Source of the DNA: Burkholderiaceae bacterium
Lineage (GTDB): Bacteria > Pseudomonadota > Gammaproteobacteria > Burkholderiales > Burkholderiaceae
Assembly: GCA_947374315.1 (NCBI GenBank)
Contig: CANCBK010000040.1
Span: 1-14,321, forward strand
Reading direction: 5' to 3'
DNA: 14,321 nucleotides
Under the pieces are notes generated by a model, which saw only the letters and a program-made list of their open reading frames with translations, had not been told where the DNA came from and made no database searches. Shown here piece by piece: positions 7,343 through 13,595 of this stretch (positions are counted from its first letter, which is position 1; each line of letters begins with the position of its first letter). Position numbers and translations under genes: made by a program.

Positions 7343-7645
7343 TTAGGCCGACTTTCCTACCAGGGTCATATGCTCAACAAAAGGCGGCTTTACGAAAAAT
7401 GGCCCCACAATGCTACGCCAATCAGCAAAAGCGTCCGAACCCCGGAAATCAATCGTATGGTTTTCCAGAGTATCCCAGTAAATCAACAGTAAATACCGCG
7501 CGGGGCTTTCAAGGCTGTGATTGACCTTGAAGCCACGAAATCCCTTAGCCTTAGCGATCACCGTGCTGATGCCACGCAAAATAGCCTCTTCAAACTCTGC
7601 ACCCTTACTTGGGTCGATTTCTATATCGCAGTGCTCCAAAATCAT
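7343..7645 (-). CDS. ABM-domain (antibiotic biosynthesis monooxygenase-like) protein
   Basis: A 100-residue dimeric alpha/beta-barrel (ferredoxin-like) protein. The pattern of an N-terminal strand (ILEHCDIEID), a helix (GAEFEEAILRGISTVIAKAKG), strands FRGFKVNHSLESPARYLLLIYW and the helix with FADWRSIVGPFF fits the ABM superfamily. Members include small cofactor-free monooxygenases, haem-degrading enzymes and many proteins of unknown role. AAGGA seven bases before the ATG at 7645 supports the start. It is a single gene, divergent from Bug 3 across a 78-base gap. Function cannot be narrowed from sequence. Confidence 0.8.
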   Translation of the reverse strand: MILEHCDIEIDPSKGAEFEEAILRGISTVIAKAKGFRGFKVNHSLESPARYLLLIYWDTLENHTIDFRGSDAFADWRSIVGPFFVKPPFVEHMTLVGKSA

Positions 7646-7723
7646 GGGTTTTCCTTTGTCATCAATAGTAGAATTTGCCAGTAGTGCAAGATTAATCTAA
7701 AAACAATAACCTGGACCCGAGAC

Positions 7724-8725
7724 ATGTCTAACACCACCAATCGGCAGATGTCGATTTTGTTTTCCTATTGTATTTTTGCGGCTATTGGCTTGATAGGCAA
7801 TCTCAATGCAAGCGCGCAATCAACTGGAGGCTACCCCAATAAGCCAATTAAATTGATTGCTCCGGTGGCAGCCGGCGGCGGACTTGACAATATTGCCCGC
7901 ACAGTTGCCGAACGTCTATCAAAAGGTATCGGTCAACCCATCATTGTTGAAAACATGGGAGGGGGTGGCGGATCTATTGCCTCACAGTTAGTTGCAAAAT
8001 CTGCGCCCGATGGTTATACCTTGATGGTTGCCTATGTTGGCAGTCATGGAACTAACCCAGCGGTCCGGAAGCTGCCCTATGATGCAATTAAAGATTTCAC
8101 ACCGATCGGCATGATTGGCGCAACCCCAAATGCGCTAATCATTAATCCGGATCTGCCTATCAAAGATTTCAAAGAATTTATTGCTTACGCTAAAAAGAAT
8201 CCAGATAAATTAAGCTATGGCTCCGCAGGTCCGGGCACCTTAACCCATTTAGGCATGGAACAATTAAAGCTGGCCGCAGGAATCTCAATGGTTCATGTAC
8301 CTTATCGCGGCGTGGGGCCGGCATACACAGATTTGCTAGCAGGCCAAACCCAAGCGATGCTACCAACCCTATTTGCCGCAATACCTTATCTGAGCACCAA
8401 TCGCGTCCGAGGTTTAGCCATTACTGGCTCTAAACGCAATCCTGCAGCTCCCAATATCCCCACCTTTAAAGAGCTTGGTTACAACGGCTTTGATGGCCAG
8501 CAGTGGTATGGAATAGTTGGCCCCGCCAATATGCCGCCCGCCATTGTTCAAAAACTGAATGCCGAACTTAATAAAGTTTTAGCGTTGCCCGACTTTTCAG
8601 AAAAAATGACTAGTGAGGCAATGACTTTAATGCCGATGACACCGCAGCAGTTTGGAAATTACATCAAAGAAGATATTGCACGTTGGGCGAAGGTAGCCAA
8701 AGAACGCAATATTGAATTGGAATAA
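7724..8725 (+). CDS. Bug/TctC-type tripartite tricarboxylate transporter receptor (Bug 3)
   Basis: A 333-residue periplasmic binding protein with a signal peptide ending near ASA/QST (residue 31). The mature protein has YPNKPIKLIAPVAAGG (37-52) with Asp55, APDGYT (94-99) and HVPYRG (191-196). The ligand loop is AAGG and not the PPGG of Bug 1 and Bug 2. The ATG at 7724 has only a weak ribosome site (CCGAGAC); an in-frame ATG at 7748 would shorten the signal peptide and is a fair alternative. It is the first gene of a plus-strand run that continues 53 bases later with the MmgE/PrpD gene. It probably delivers the acid that the following enzymes process. Confidence 0.93.
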   Translation: MSNTTNRQMSILFSYCIFAAIGLIGNLNASAQSTGGYPNKPIKLIAPVAAGGGLDNIARTVAERLSKGIGQPIIVENMGGGGGSIASQLVAKSAPDGYTLMVAYVGSHGTNPAVRKLPYDAIKDFTPIGMIGATPNALIINPDLPIKDFKEFIAYAKKNPDKLSYGSAGPGTLTHLGMEQLKLAAGISMVHVPYRGVGPAYTDLLAGQTQAMLPTLFAAIPYLSTNRVRGLAITGSKRNPAAPNIPTFKELGYNGFDGQQWYGIVGPANMPPAIVQKLNAELNKVLALPDFSEKMTSEAMTLMPMTPQQFGNYIKEDIARWAKVAKERNIELE

Positions 8726-8778
8726 ACCCACTTCACTTATCTTATTAAATTCTCTACTTACTAGAATCAGGAAATCAT

Positions 8779-10152
8779 ATGTCTCAAACTATCCAAGCCG
8801 CAGCGGATCTCAACGCACCTCCCGTCACGAAAATCCTGGCAGAATTTGTTACCTCACACCCCAGTCAAGGCTGGAGTCCTGAAGTTGATCATGAAGCACA
8901 TCGCACCTTTTTAAACTGGCTTGGCTGCGCAATTGGCGCCGCCAATCATGAGAGCGTTGAATCCTCATTAGCCGCTATCCGCGAATTCCAACCAGCACCC
9001 CAGGCTAGTATTTTAGGTCGCAAGGATCGCGTTGACATGGGCGGCGCTGCCTTGATCAACGGTATTAGTTCGCATACCTTTGATTTTGATGACACTCATC
9101 TCAAAACCGTGATCCATCCAGCAGGTCCTGTTGCCTCAGCCATCTTGGCTTTGGGTGAGCACACCAATGTCACCGGCCGCCAAATAATTGACTCCCTTGT
9201 CTTGGGAATCGATGTAGCCTGCCGCGTTGGCAATGCTATGTATCCAGACCACTACCATCGTGGCTGGCATATTACTGGTTCGACCGGGATGCTTGGCTCT
9301 GCTGCCGCTTGTTCACGCCTCATGGGCCTGGATTTACAAAAAACTACCATGGCTTTAGGCATTGCAGCATCACAACCGGTTGGAATGCGCGAGCAATTTG
9401 GCACCATGACCAAGCCCTTTCATCCTGGCGGCGCCGCTCGTGCCGGTCAGCTCTCAGCACTTTTAGCAAAGCATGGCTTCACCGCCAGCCCTAAAGCACT
9501 AGAAGCAGGTCGCGGCTACATGCAAACCGTTTCTACAAAATGTGACTGGTCAGAAATTGATCGGGAGCTCGGCAAGTCTTTTGAGATCTCCTTGAATACC
9601 TACAAACCATTCGCCTGCGGTATCGTTATTCATCCCGCAATTGATGCTTGCGCACAACTAAAGGCGCAAGGCGTTAAAGCAGAAGATGTAGAGCGTATCG
9701 AATTACGCGTACACCCGCTGGTACTTGAATTAACCGGTAAGAAAACGCCTAAAGATGGCCTTGAAGGCAAGTTCAGCGTCTACCATGGCTGCGCTGTCGG
9801 CCTGATCTTTGGTCAAGCAGGCGAAGGTGAATATGCCGATGACATTGTCAATCGCGCTGATGTCGTAGCCTTACGCGCCAAAGTCAATGCCACCACCGAT
9901 ACTTCTATCAGCGAAGCATCGGTAGATGTAAAAGCCATCCTCAAGGATGGAAAAGAAGTGCACATCTTCGTGAAGAATGCTATTGGCTCCGTTGAGAATC
10001 CAATGAGCGATGCCAACCTGGAGCAGAAGTTCACCAGCTTGACTGAGCCGGTGATTGGTAAAGAAAAAACACGTCAATTGATTGCAGCCTTATGGAATCT
10101 TGGTAATGCAACTGACCTCAAACAAATTTTGAACCTTTGCACCCCAAACTAA
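8779..10152 (+). CDS. MmgE/PrpD family protein ((de)hydratase, decarboxylase or epimerase type)
   Basis: A 457-residue MmgE/PrpD protein. The family includes 2-methylcitrate dehydratase, cis-aconitate decarboxylase and iminodisuccinate epimerase, all acting on di- or tricarboxylic acids. Likely active-site residues are in DFDDTH (102-107), His113 (VIHPAG), His164 (GWHITG) and Lys212 (TKPFHPG). The 48-residue gap between His164 and Lys212 equals that between His159 and Lys207 of human cis-aconitate decarboxylase, as I recall. KFSVYHG (331-337) is the usual C-terminal domain motif. Length is normal. A good ribosome site (AGGAAA) precedes the ATG. Here it sits between a carboxylate receptor and a 2-hydroxyacid dehydrogenase, with no prpB/prpC, so propionate metabolism is unlikely. 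Rearrangement or dehydration of an imported acid is my inference. Confidence 0.9.
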   Translation: MSQTIQAAADLNAPPVTKILAEFVTSHPSQGWSPEVDHEAHRTFLNWLGCAIGAANHESVESSLAAIREFQPAPQASILGRKDRVDMGGAALINGISSHTFDFDDTHLKTVIHPAGPVASAILALGEHTNVTGRQIIDSLVLGIDVACRVGNAMYPDHYHRGWHITGSTGMLGSAAACSRLMGLDLQKTTMALGIAASQPVGMREQFGTMTKPFHPGGAARAGQLSALLAKHGFTASPKALEAGRGYMQTVSTKCDWSEIDRELGKSFEISLNTYKPFACGIVIHPAIDACAQLKAQGVKAEDVERIELRVHPLVLELTGKKTPKDGLEGKFSVYHGCAVGLIFGQAGEGEYADDIVNRADVVALRAKVNATTDTSISEASVDVKAILKDGKEVHIFVKNAIGSVENPMSDANLEQKFTSLTEPVIGKEKTRQLIAALWNLGNATDLKQILNLCTPN

Positions 10153-10176
10153 ATTCACCGCAGAAAATCCAGAGCC

Positions 10177-11151
10177 ATGACTCAACTACCAAATATCGTC
10201 ATCCTAGGTGATTACGAGCGCGCCCTACGCCGCTTCTCTAAATGGGATAGGCTGGAGCAAAGCTCAAACCTCACCATTCATCATGAGCCATTACGCGATG
10301 AAGCCCTCTATGAGGCAGTCAAGGATGCTGATGTTATCGCCATCGTGCGTGATCGTTCCCCATTTAATGAGGCAATGATTGCAAGACTGCCTAAATTAAA
10401 GTTCCTCATGTTTACAGGCGAGCGAAATGGCACACTTGATGCCTCTGCCTTGGTATCTAGAAATATTCCCATGGCATGCACGCCTGGCGGCCCCTCCAAA
10501 GAGACCACGGCAGAACTGACTTGGGCTTTAATCTTGGGCGCTTCAAAGCGTTTGATTGAAGAGAACAGATTAATTGCTTCAGGAGGATGGCGTGACGAAC
10601 TATCCCTACTCCCAATGCTTTCTGGTCAACGTCTGGGTATCATGGGCTTAGGCGCCATTGGCAGTCGGGTTGCTAGAGTCGGTCATGCATTCGGAATGGA
10701 GGTGGTCACCTGGAGTCCGCGAATGACGCCGGAACGTGCCGCCGCAGAAAATGCAACATCCGTCAGTCTGGAGGAATTACTCAGCACCTCAAAAGTGATC
10801 ACCATGCATTTAGTAGCAGGAGCGGGAACCAAAGGAATCGTTAGCGCCGATCAACTTGCCCTCATGCGTCCCGACTCCATCCTGGTGAATACATCGCGAG
10901 CGGCATTAATCAATATGCCTGACTTATGTGTCGCATTGAAAAAGGGTGTTCCCGCACAAGCCGCAGTGGATGTCTTCGATATTGAACCACTGCCAAAAGA
11001 CGATCCCTTGCGCAATACCCCTAACTTATTGGTGACGCCACACCTTGGCTTTATTGCCGAGCCTATTTTTGCGACATTCTCTCAAGGCATTACCGAGACT
11101 TTAGAAGCGTGGATAGATCAGCGTCCGTTACCGCACCCGTTCAAGCCTTGA
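10177..11151 (+). CDS. D-isomer-specific 2-hydroxyacid dehydrogenase
   Basis: A 324-residue NAD(P)-dependent dehydrogenase that interconverts D-2-hydroxy acids and 2-keto acids. The nucleotide-binding motif is GLGAIG (157-162). The catalytic triad is Arg241 (NTSRAALI), Glu270 (VFDIEPLP) and His289 (TPHLGF). The second Rossmann strand ends in VVTWSPR (176-182), where an acidic residue usually marks NAD preference. Ser180 and Arg182 hint at NADP use, an inference only. The start at 10177 lies 24 bases after the MmgE/PrpD stop with a weak AGAG ribosome site. The stop (11149-11151) overlaps the likely start of chrA-1. Probably oxidises or reduces the product of the PrpD-type enzyme. Confidence 0.92.
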   Translation: MTQLPNIVILGDYERALRRFSKWDRLEQSSNLTIHHEPLRDEALYEAVKDADVIAIVRDRSPFNEAMIARLPKLKFLMFTGERNGTLDASALVSRNIPMACTPGGPSKETTAELTWALILGASKRLIEENRLIASGGWRDELSLLPMLSGQRLGIMGLGAIGSRVARVGHAFGMEVVTWSPRMTPERAAAENATSVSLEELLSTSKVITMHLVAGAGTKGIVSADQLALMRPDSILVNTSRAALINMPDLCVALKKGVPAQAAVDVFDIEPLPKDDPLRNTPNLLVTPHLGFIAEPIFATFSQGITETLEAWIDQRPLPHPFKP

Positions 11152-11702
11152 TCGGTAACCCATTGAAACCACTGACCCCCAAGCAGCTCTTTTTTGGATT
11201 TAGCAAAATCGGCATGTCTGGTTTTGGGGGCGTGCTTCCCTGGGCGCGCCGCACGATTGTCGAGCAAGAGAAGTGGCTAAGTTCGGAAGAATTTAATGCC
11301 ATGCTAGGAATCTGCCAAATTGTTCCTGGACCCAATATTGTCAATCTTGCCGTTTGCGTTGGCTCACGCTTCGCCGGAGTCCGTGGCGCTTTAGCCGCCA
11401 CGCTTGGTCTAATGTTGGGCCCGGTGGCTGTCGTGATTCTTCTTGGAATACTCTATGAACACTTTAGTTATATGCCCATCGTCCAGGGCATGCTACGTGG
11501 CGTATCTGCCGTTGGCGTAGGATTAATTGCTAGCACCGGCTTCAAAATGATGCGCAGTGAATTCAGCTACCCCCCAATGTTGATCGTGGTGGCATTGACG
11601 TTATTGGCTGCCAGTTATTTTCATATCGGCTTGGGCTGGGTGGTCCTCTTCGCCTCGCCTTTGGCGCTCTATCTGGCATGGAAAAAGGCAGATCAATCAT
11701 GA
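11148..11702 (+). CDS. chrA: ChrA-type transporter, first half (short CHR protein)
   Basis: A membrane protein of about 184 residues with one CHR domain. FFGFSKIGMSGFGGVLPWARR opens the domain, and the VPGPNIVNLAV segment and following glycine-rich helix match the ChrA signature. Several hydrophobic segments follow. It is one of a tandem pair of half-size ChrA proteins, which usually work together with opposite membrane orientation. No ATG is suitably placed. I chose TTG 11148, which overlaps the dehydrogenase stop as TTGA. TTG 11163 and GTG 11109 (which would overlap the dehydrogenase by 43 bases) are alternatives, none with a clear ribosome site. ChrA proteins are known as chromate/sulphate antiporters, but the neighbours here are organic-acid genes, so the transported ion is uncertain. 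Confidence 0.87.
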   Translation: MIGNPLKPLTPKQLFFGFSKIGMSGFGGVLPWARRTIVEQEKWLSSEEFNAMLGICQIVPGPNIVNLAVCVGSRFAGVRGALAATLGLMLGPVAVVILLGILYEHFSYMPIVQGMLRGVSAVGVGLIASTGFKMMRSEFSYPPMLIVVALTLLAASYFHIGLGWVVLFASPLALYLAWKKADQS

Positions 11703-12220
11703 GCGCCCTACTCAGCCTCTTCCTTAAACTATCCGCATTCTCATTAGTAGCCTTTGGCGGCATCAATGCTTTGCTACCCGTACTATTTGATCTATCAGTC
11801 ACACAAGAGCACTGGATTAATTCGCAAACATTTGCCGATTACTTTGCAATTGCACAGGCAGCGCCTGGCCCAAATTTAATGACGGTGACCTTGATCGGCT
11901 GGCATGTGAATGGTGTGGTTGGTGCTGTAGTTGCAACACTCGCTATTGCATGGCCATCCTCAATCATGATTTACTTTTTGCAGCGCTATATCCGAAATAT
12001 GCAACACCCAAGAAAGCAAAAGGCAATTGAGTTTGCGGCTGGCGCATTGGCGGTGGGCCTAGTCTTAGCCTCTGCATGGCAAATTGCTTTACAGATTAAT
12101 CATAGCTATACCGCTTATATACTTACTGTTAGCACAATTTTAGTTGCTGTATTTACCCGTTGGCATCCTTTATATTTAATTGCACTAGGGGCAGCCCTAG
12201 GAATCATAGGATTCATATGA
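11699..12220 (+). CDS. chrA: ChrA-type transporter, second half (short CHR protein)
   Basis: A 173-residue membrane protein, the partner of the preceding half. FSLVAFGGINALLPVL and AAPGPNLMTVTLIGWHVNG followed by the helix ending in AWPSS match the CHR domain. The ATG at 11699 overlaps the stop of chrA-1 in an ATGA junction and begins right at the domain; an in-frame ATG at 11678 inside chrA-1 is less likely. The stop at 12218-12220 again overlaps the start of Bug 4 as ATGA. Such back-to-back overlaps predict co-translation in fixed ratio with both neighbours. The pair may form a heterodimeric carrier; chromate is the known substrate of characterised members, organic anion is an untested alternative here. 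Confidence 0.88.
   Translation: MSALLSLFLKLSAFSLVAFGGINALLPVLFDLSVTQEHWINSQTFADYFAIAQAAPGPNLMTVTLIGWHVNGVVGAVVATLAIAWPSSIMIYFLQRYIRNMQHPRKQKAIEFAAGALAVGLVLASAWQIALQINHSYTAYILTVSTILVAVFTRWHPLYLIALGAALGIIGFI
12185..12219 (+). promoter_or_regulatory. Bug 4 translation start region with hairpin upstream of the ribosome site
   Basis: CTAGGG-GCAG-CCCTAG (12185-12200) can form a 6-bp, GC-rich stem with a four-base loop inside the end of chrA-2. It is followed eight bases later by AGGA (12208-12211), five bases before the Bug 4 ATG, which overlaps the chrA-2 stop. A hairpin here would be melted by ribosomes finishing chrA-2, which could strengthen coupling. The motif and spacing are seen; the regulatory role is inference. 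Confidence 0.4.
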
Positions 12221-13191
12221 AAATCATCTCACTACTTAAAATCTCCATTCTTATTTCAGCTCTTTTTGCGCTCTCTCCCATGCGAGCTCAAACCACCTAC
12301 CCGAACAAACCCATTAATTTGATCGTGCCTTATGGTGCGGGTGGTAATGCGGATTCTCGTAGTCGTCAGATCGCACAGAAAATGAGCGTGATCCTAAAAC
12401 AACCCATTATTGTTGATAACAAGCCAGGGGCCGGTGGAAATATCGGCACTGAGTTTATAGCTAGAGCTGCGCCCGATGGCTACACCATTGGCATGGGAAA
12501 CTTCGCTCCAATGGCTGTAAATAAAACGCTTTTTGGTAACCTACGTTATGACCCAGAGACTGCACTCATCCCGATTATTCTGGTGGAAAAGGGTCCATTG
12601 ATTTTGGTGGTTAACCCAAGCTCACCGTATAAAACCATTCAAGACATTGTTGCTGCGGCCAAGTCAAAACCGGGGACACTCACCTTCGCATCTGGCGGCA
12701 TCGGCGGTAGCCATCAACTTTCGGCTGAACTCTTTATGCAAAATGCCGGAATCAAAATGATTCATGTGCCGTATAAGAGTGGATCTGCCGCGATTACCGA
12801 TCTGATGGGTGGCAATGTCGATATGATGTTCGATCAAATGTACTCAGCAGCTCCTAGCATCAAGTCAGATAAATTGCGCCCGATCGCAATTACCAGCAAA
12901 AAACGATCGCCACTTTTTCCCAATGTGCCAAGCTTTGCGGAAGCCGGATATCCCAAAGTTGAGGTTCTCAATTGGCAAGGTCTCATTGCACCTGCCGGGA
13001 CTCCAAAATCTATCATTGATCAGTTAAACAAAGCTGCCAATGAAGCGCTCAAAGACCCTCAACTTCGAGAGCTGATGCTGTCTCAAGGCAATGAAATTGG
13101 TGGTGGAAGTCCTGCGGATTTTTCGGCACTCATCAAATCTGAAGCCGCCAAATGGAGCGCTGTCGTGACGACAGGAAATATCAAGCCCTAG
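12217..13191 (+). CDS. Bug/TctC-type tripartite tricarboxylate transporter receptor (Bug 4)
   Basis: A 324-residue periplasmic binding protein. The signal peptide ends near MRA/QTT (residue 24). The mature part has YPNKPINLIVPYGAGG (28-43) with Asp46, APDGYT (85-90) and HVPYKS (183-188). The ligand loop GAGG and the MFDQMYSAAPSI segment distinguish it from the other three. The ATG at 12217 is chosen because it begins a clean signal peptide, has AGGA five bases upstream and overlaps the chrA-2 stop. A longer frame from 12160 would bury the signal peptide. It ends the plus-strand run, 16 bases from the convergent crcB stop. Direct coupling to a ChrA half is unusual for this receptor family. Confidence 0.93.
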   Translation: MKIISLLKISILISALFALSPMRAQTTYPNKPINLIVPYGAGGNADSRSRQIAQKMSVILKQPIIVDNKPGAGGNIGTEFIARAAPDGYTIGMGNFAPMAVNKTLFGNLRYDPETALIPIILVEKGPLILVVNPSSPYKTIQDIVAAAKSKPGTLTFASGGIGGSHQLSAELFMQNAGIKMIHVPYKSGSAAITDLMGGNVDMMFDQMYSAAPSIKSDKLRPIAITSKKRSPLFPNVPSFAEAGYPKVEVLNWQGLIAPAGTPKSIIDQLNKAANEALKDPQLRELMLSQGNEIGGGSPADFSALIKSEAAKWSAVVTTGNIKP

Positions 13192-13207
13192 TAAACTTAG
13201 GCGCCTC

Positions 13208-13585
13208 TTACTTCAGCGCTTGATAAGTCAGGATACCTAAAAAGGTTAAGGCAAGTGAACCAATCAAATTAAAGAGCGCTGTTCCTAGTGCCCACGTCAC
13301 CTCACCGCGCTGCATGAAGCCCACCACTTCAGCAGAAAAACTGGAGAAGGTGGTGAGCCCGCCCAGGAAACCAGTGACAACAAACAGCCTCCACTCAGGA
13401 GAAAGGCTGGGGTTGTTTCCAAAGAACGCTACAGCGAGACCAACCAGGTATCCGCCCGCCATATTGGATAAAAATGTTCCCAACGGAAGCGTCGAGGCAG
13501 CACTCACAGTGGCTAAATTAAATCCAGCCCTGAGTAAAGCACCCAGGCCAGCACCGCAGAAAATGACTACAAGGGATAACCACAT
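13208..13585 (-). CDS. crcB: Fluoride ion channel CrcB/FluC
   Basis: A 125-residue four-helix membrane protein. Fluc channels export fluoride as dual-topology dimers with a central sodium ion. Signature parts are GALLR (15-19), GTFLSNMAGG with Asn41 (36-45), and TGFLGGLTTFSSFS (71-84), which carries the phenylalanines Phe80 and Phe83 lining the pore and the central sodium-site region. Membrane segments are at about 3-22, 35-56, 68-90 and 98-121. The ATG at 13585 lies ten bases after the stop of the dioxygenase gene, so it is probably co-transcribed. No clear ribosome site and no fluoride riboswitch-like leader can be seen in the short gap. Confidence 0.95.
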   Translation of the reverse strand: MWLSLVVIFCGAGLGALLRAGFNLATVSAASTLPLGTFLSNMAGGYLVGLAVAFFGNNPSLSPEWRLFVVTGFLGGLTTFSSFSAEVVGFMQRGEVTWALGTALFNLIGSLALTFLGILTYQALK

Positions 13586-13595
13586 ATTCAGTATC

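Noticed and set aside
7329..7347. CCTAA/TTAGG hairpin between the trhO-like and ABM genes as a terminator
   Set aside because: Only five AT-rich base pairs around a nine-base loop and no T tract; too weak to call.
7288..7524. Plus-strand frame overlapping the end of the trhO-like gene and the ABM gene
   Set aside because: It is antisense to the ABM gene, lacks the cysteine motifs expected of a split TrhO C-terminus and shows no family features.
8779..10152. prpD of the methylcitrate (propionate) cycle
   Set aside because: No prpB, prpC, acnD or prpF is nearby, and the family is broad. The general MmgE/PrpD call is safer.
11109..12220. Chromate-resistance operon
   Set aside because: No chrB, chrC, chrF or other metal-resistance gene accompanies the two chrA halves, and the flanking genes are organic-acid functions. 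The family call stands, but the resistance role is not supported by context.
13199..13206. AGGCGCCT palindrome between Bug 4 and crcB as a terminator or operator
   Set aside because: A loopless 8-bp palindrome cannot form a stable hairpin without a loop, and there is no T tract; chance in a 16-base gap is likely.
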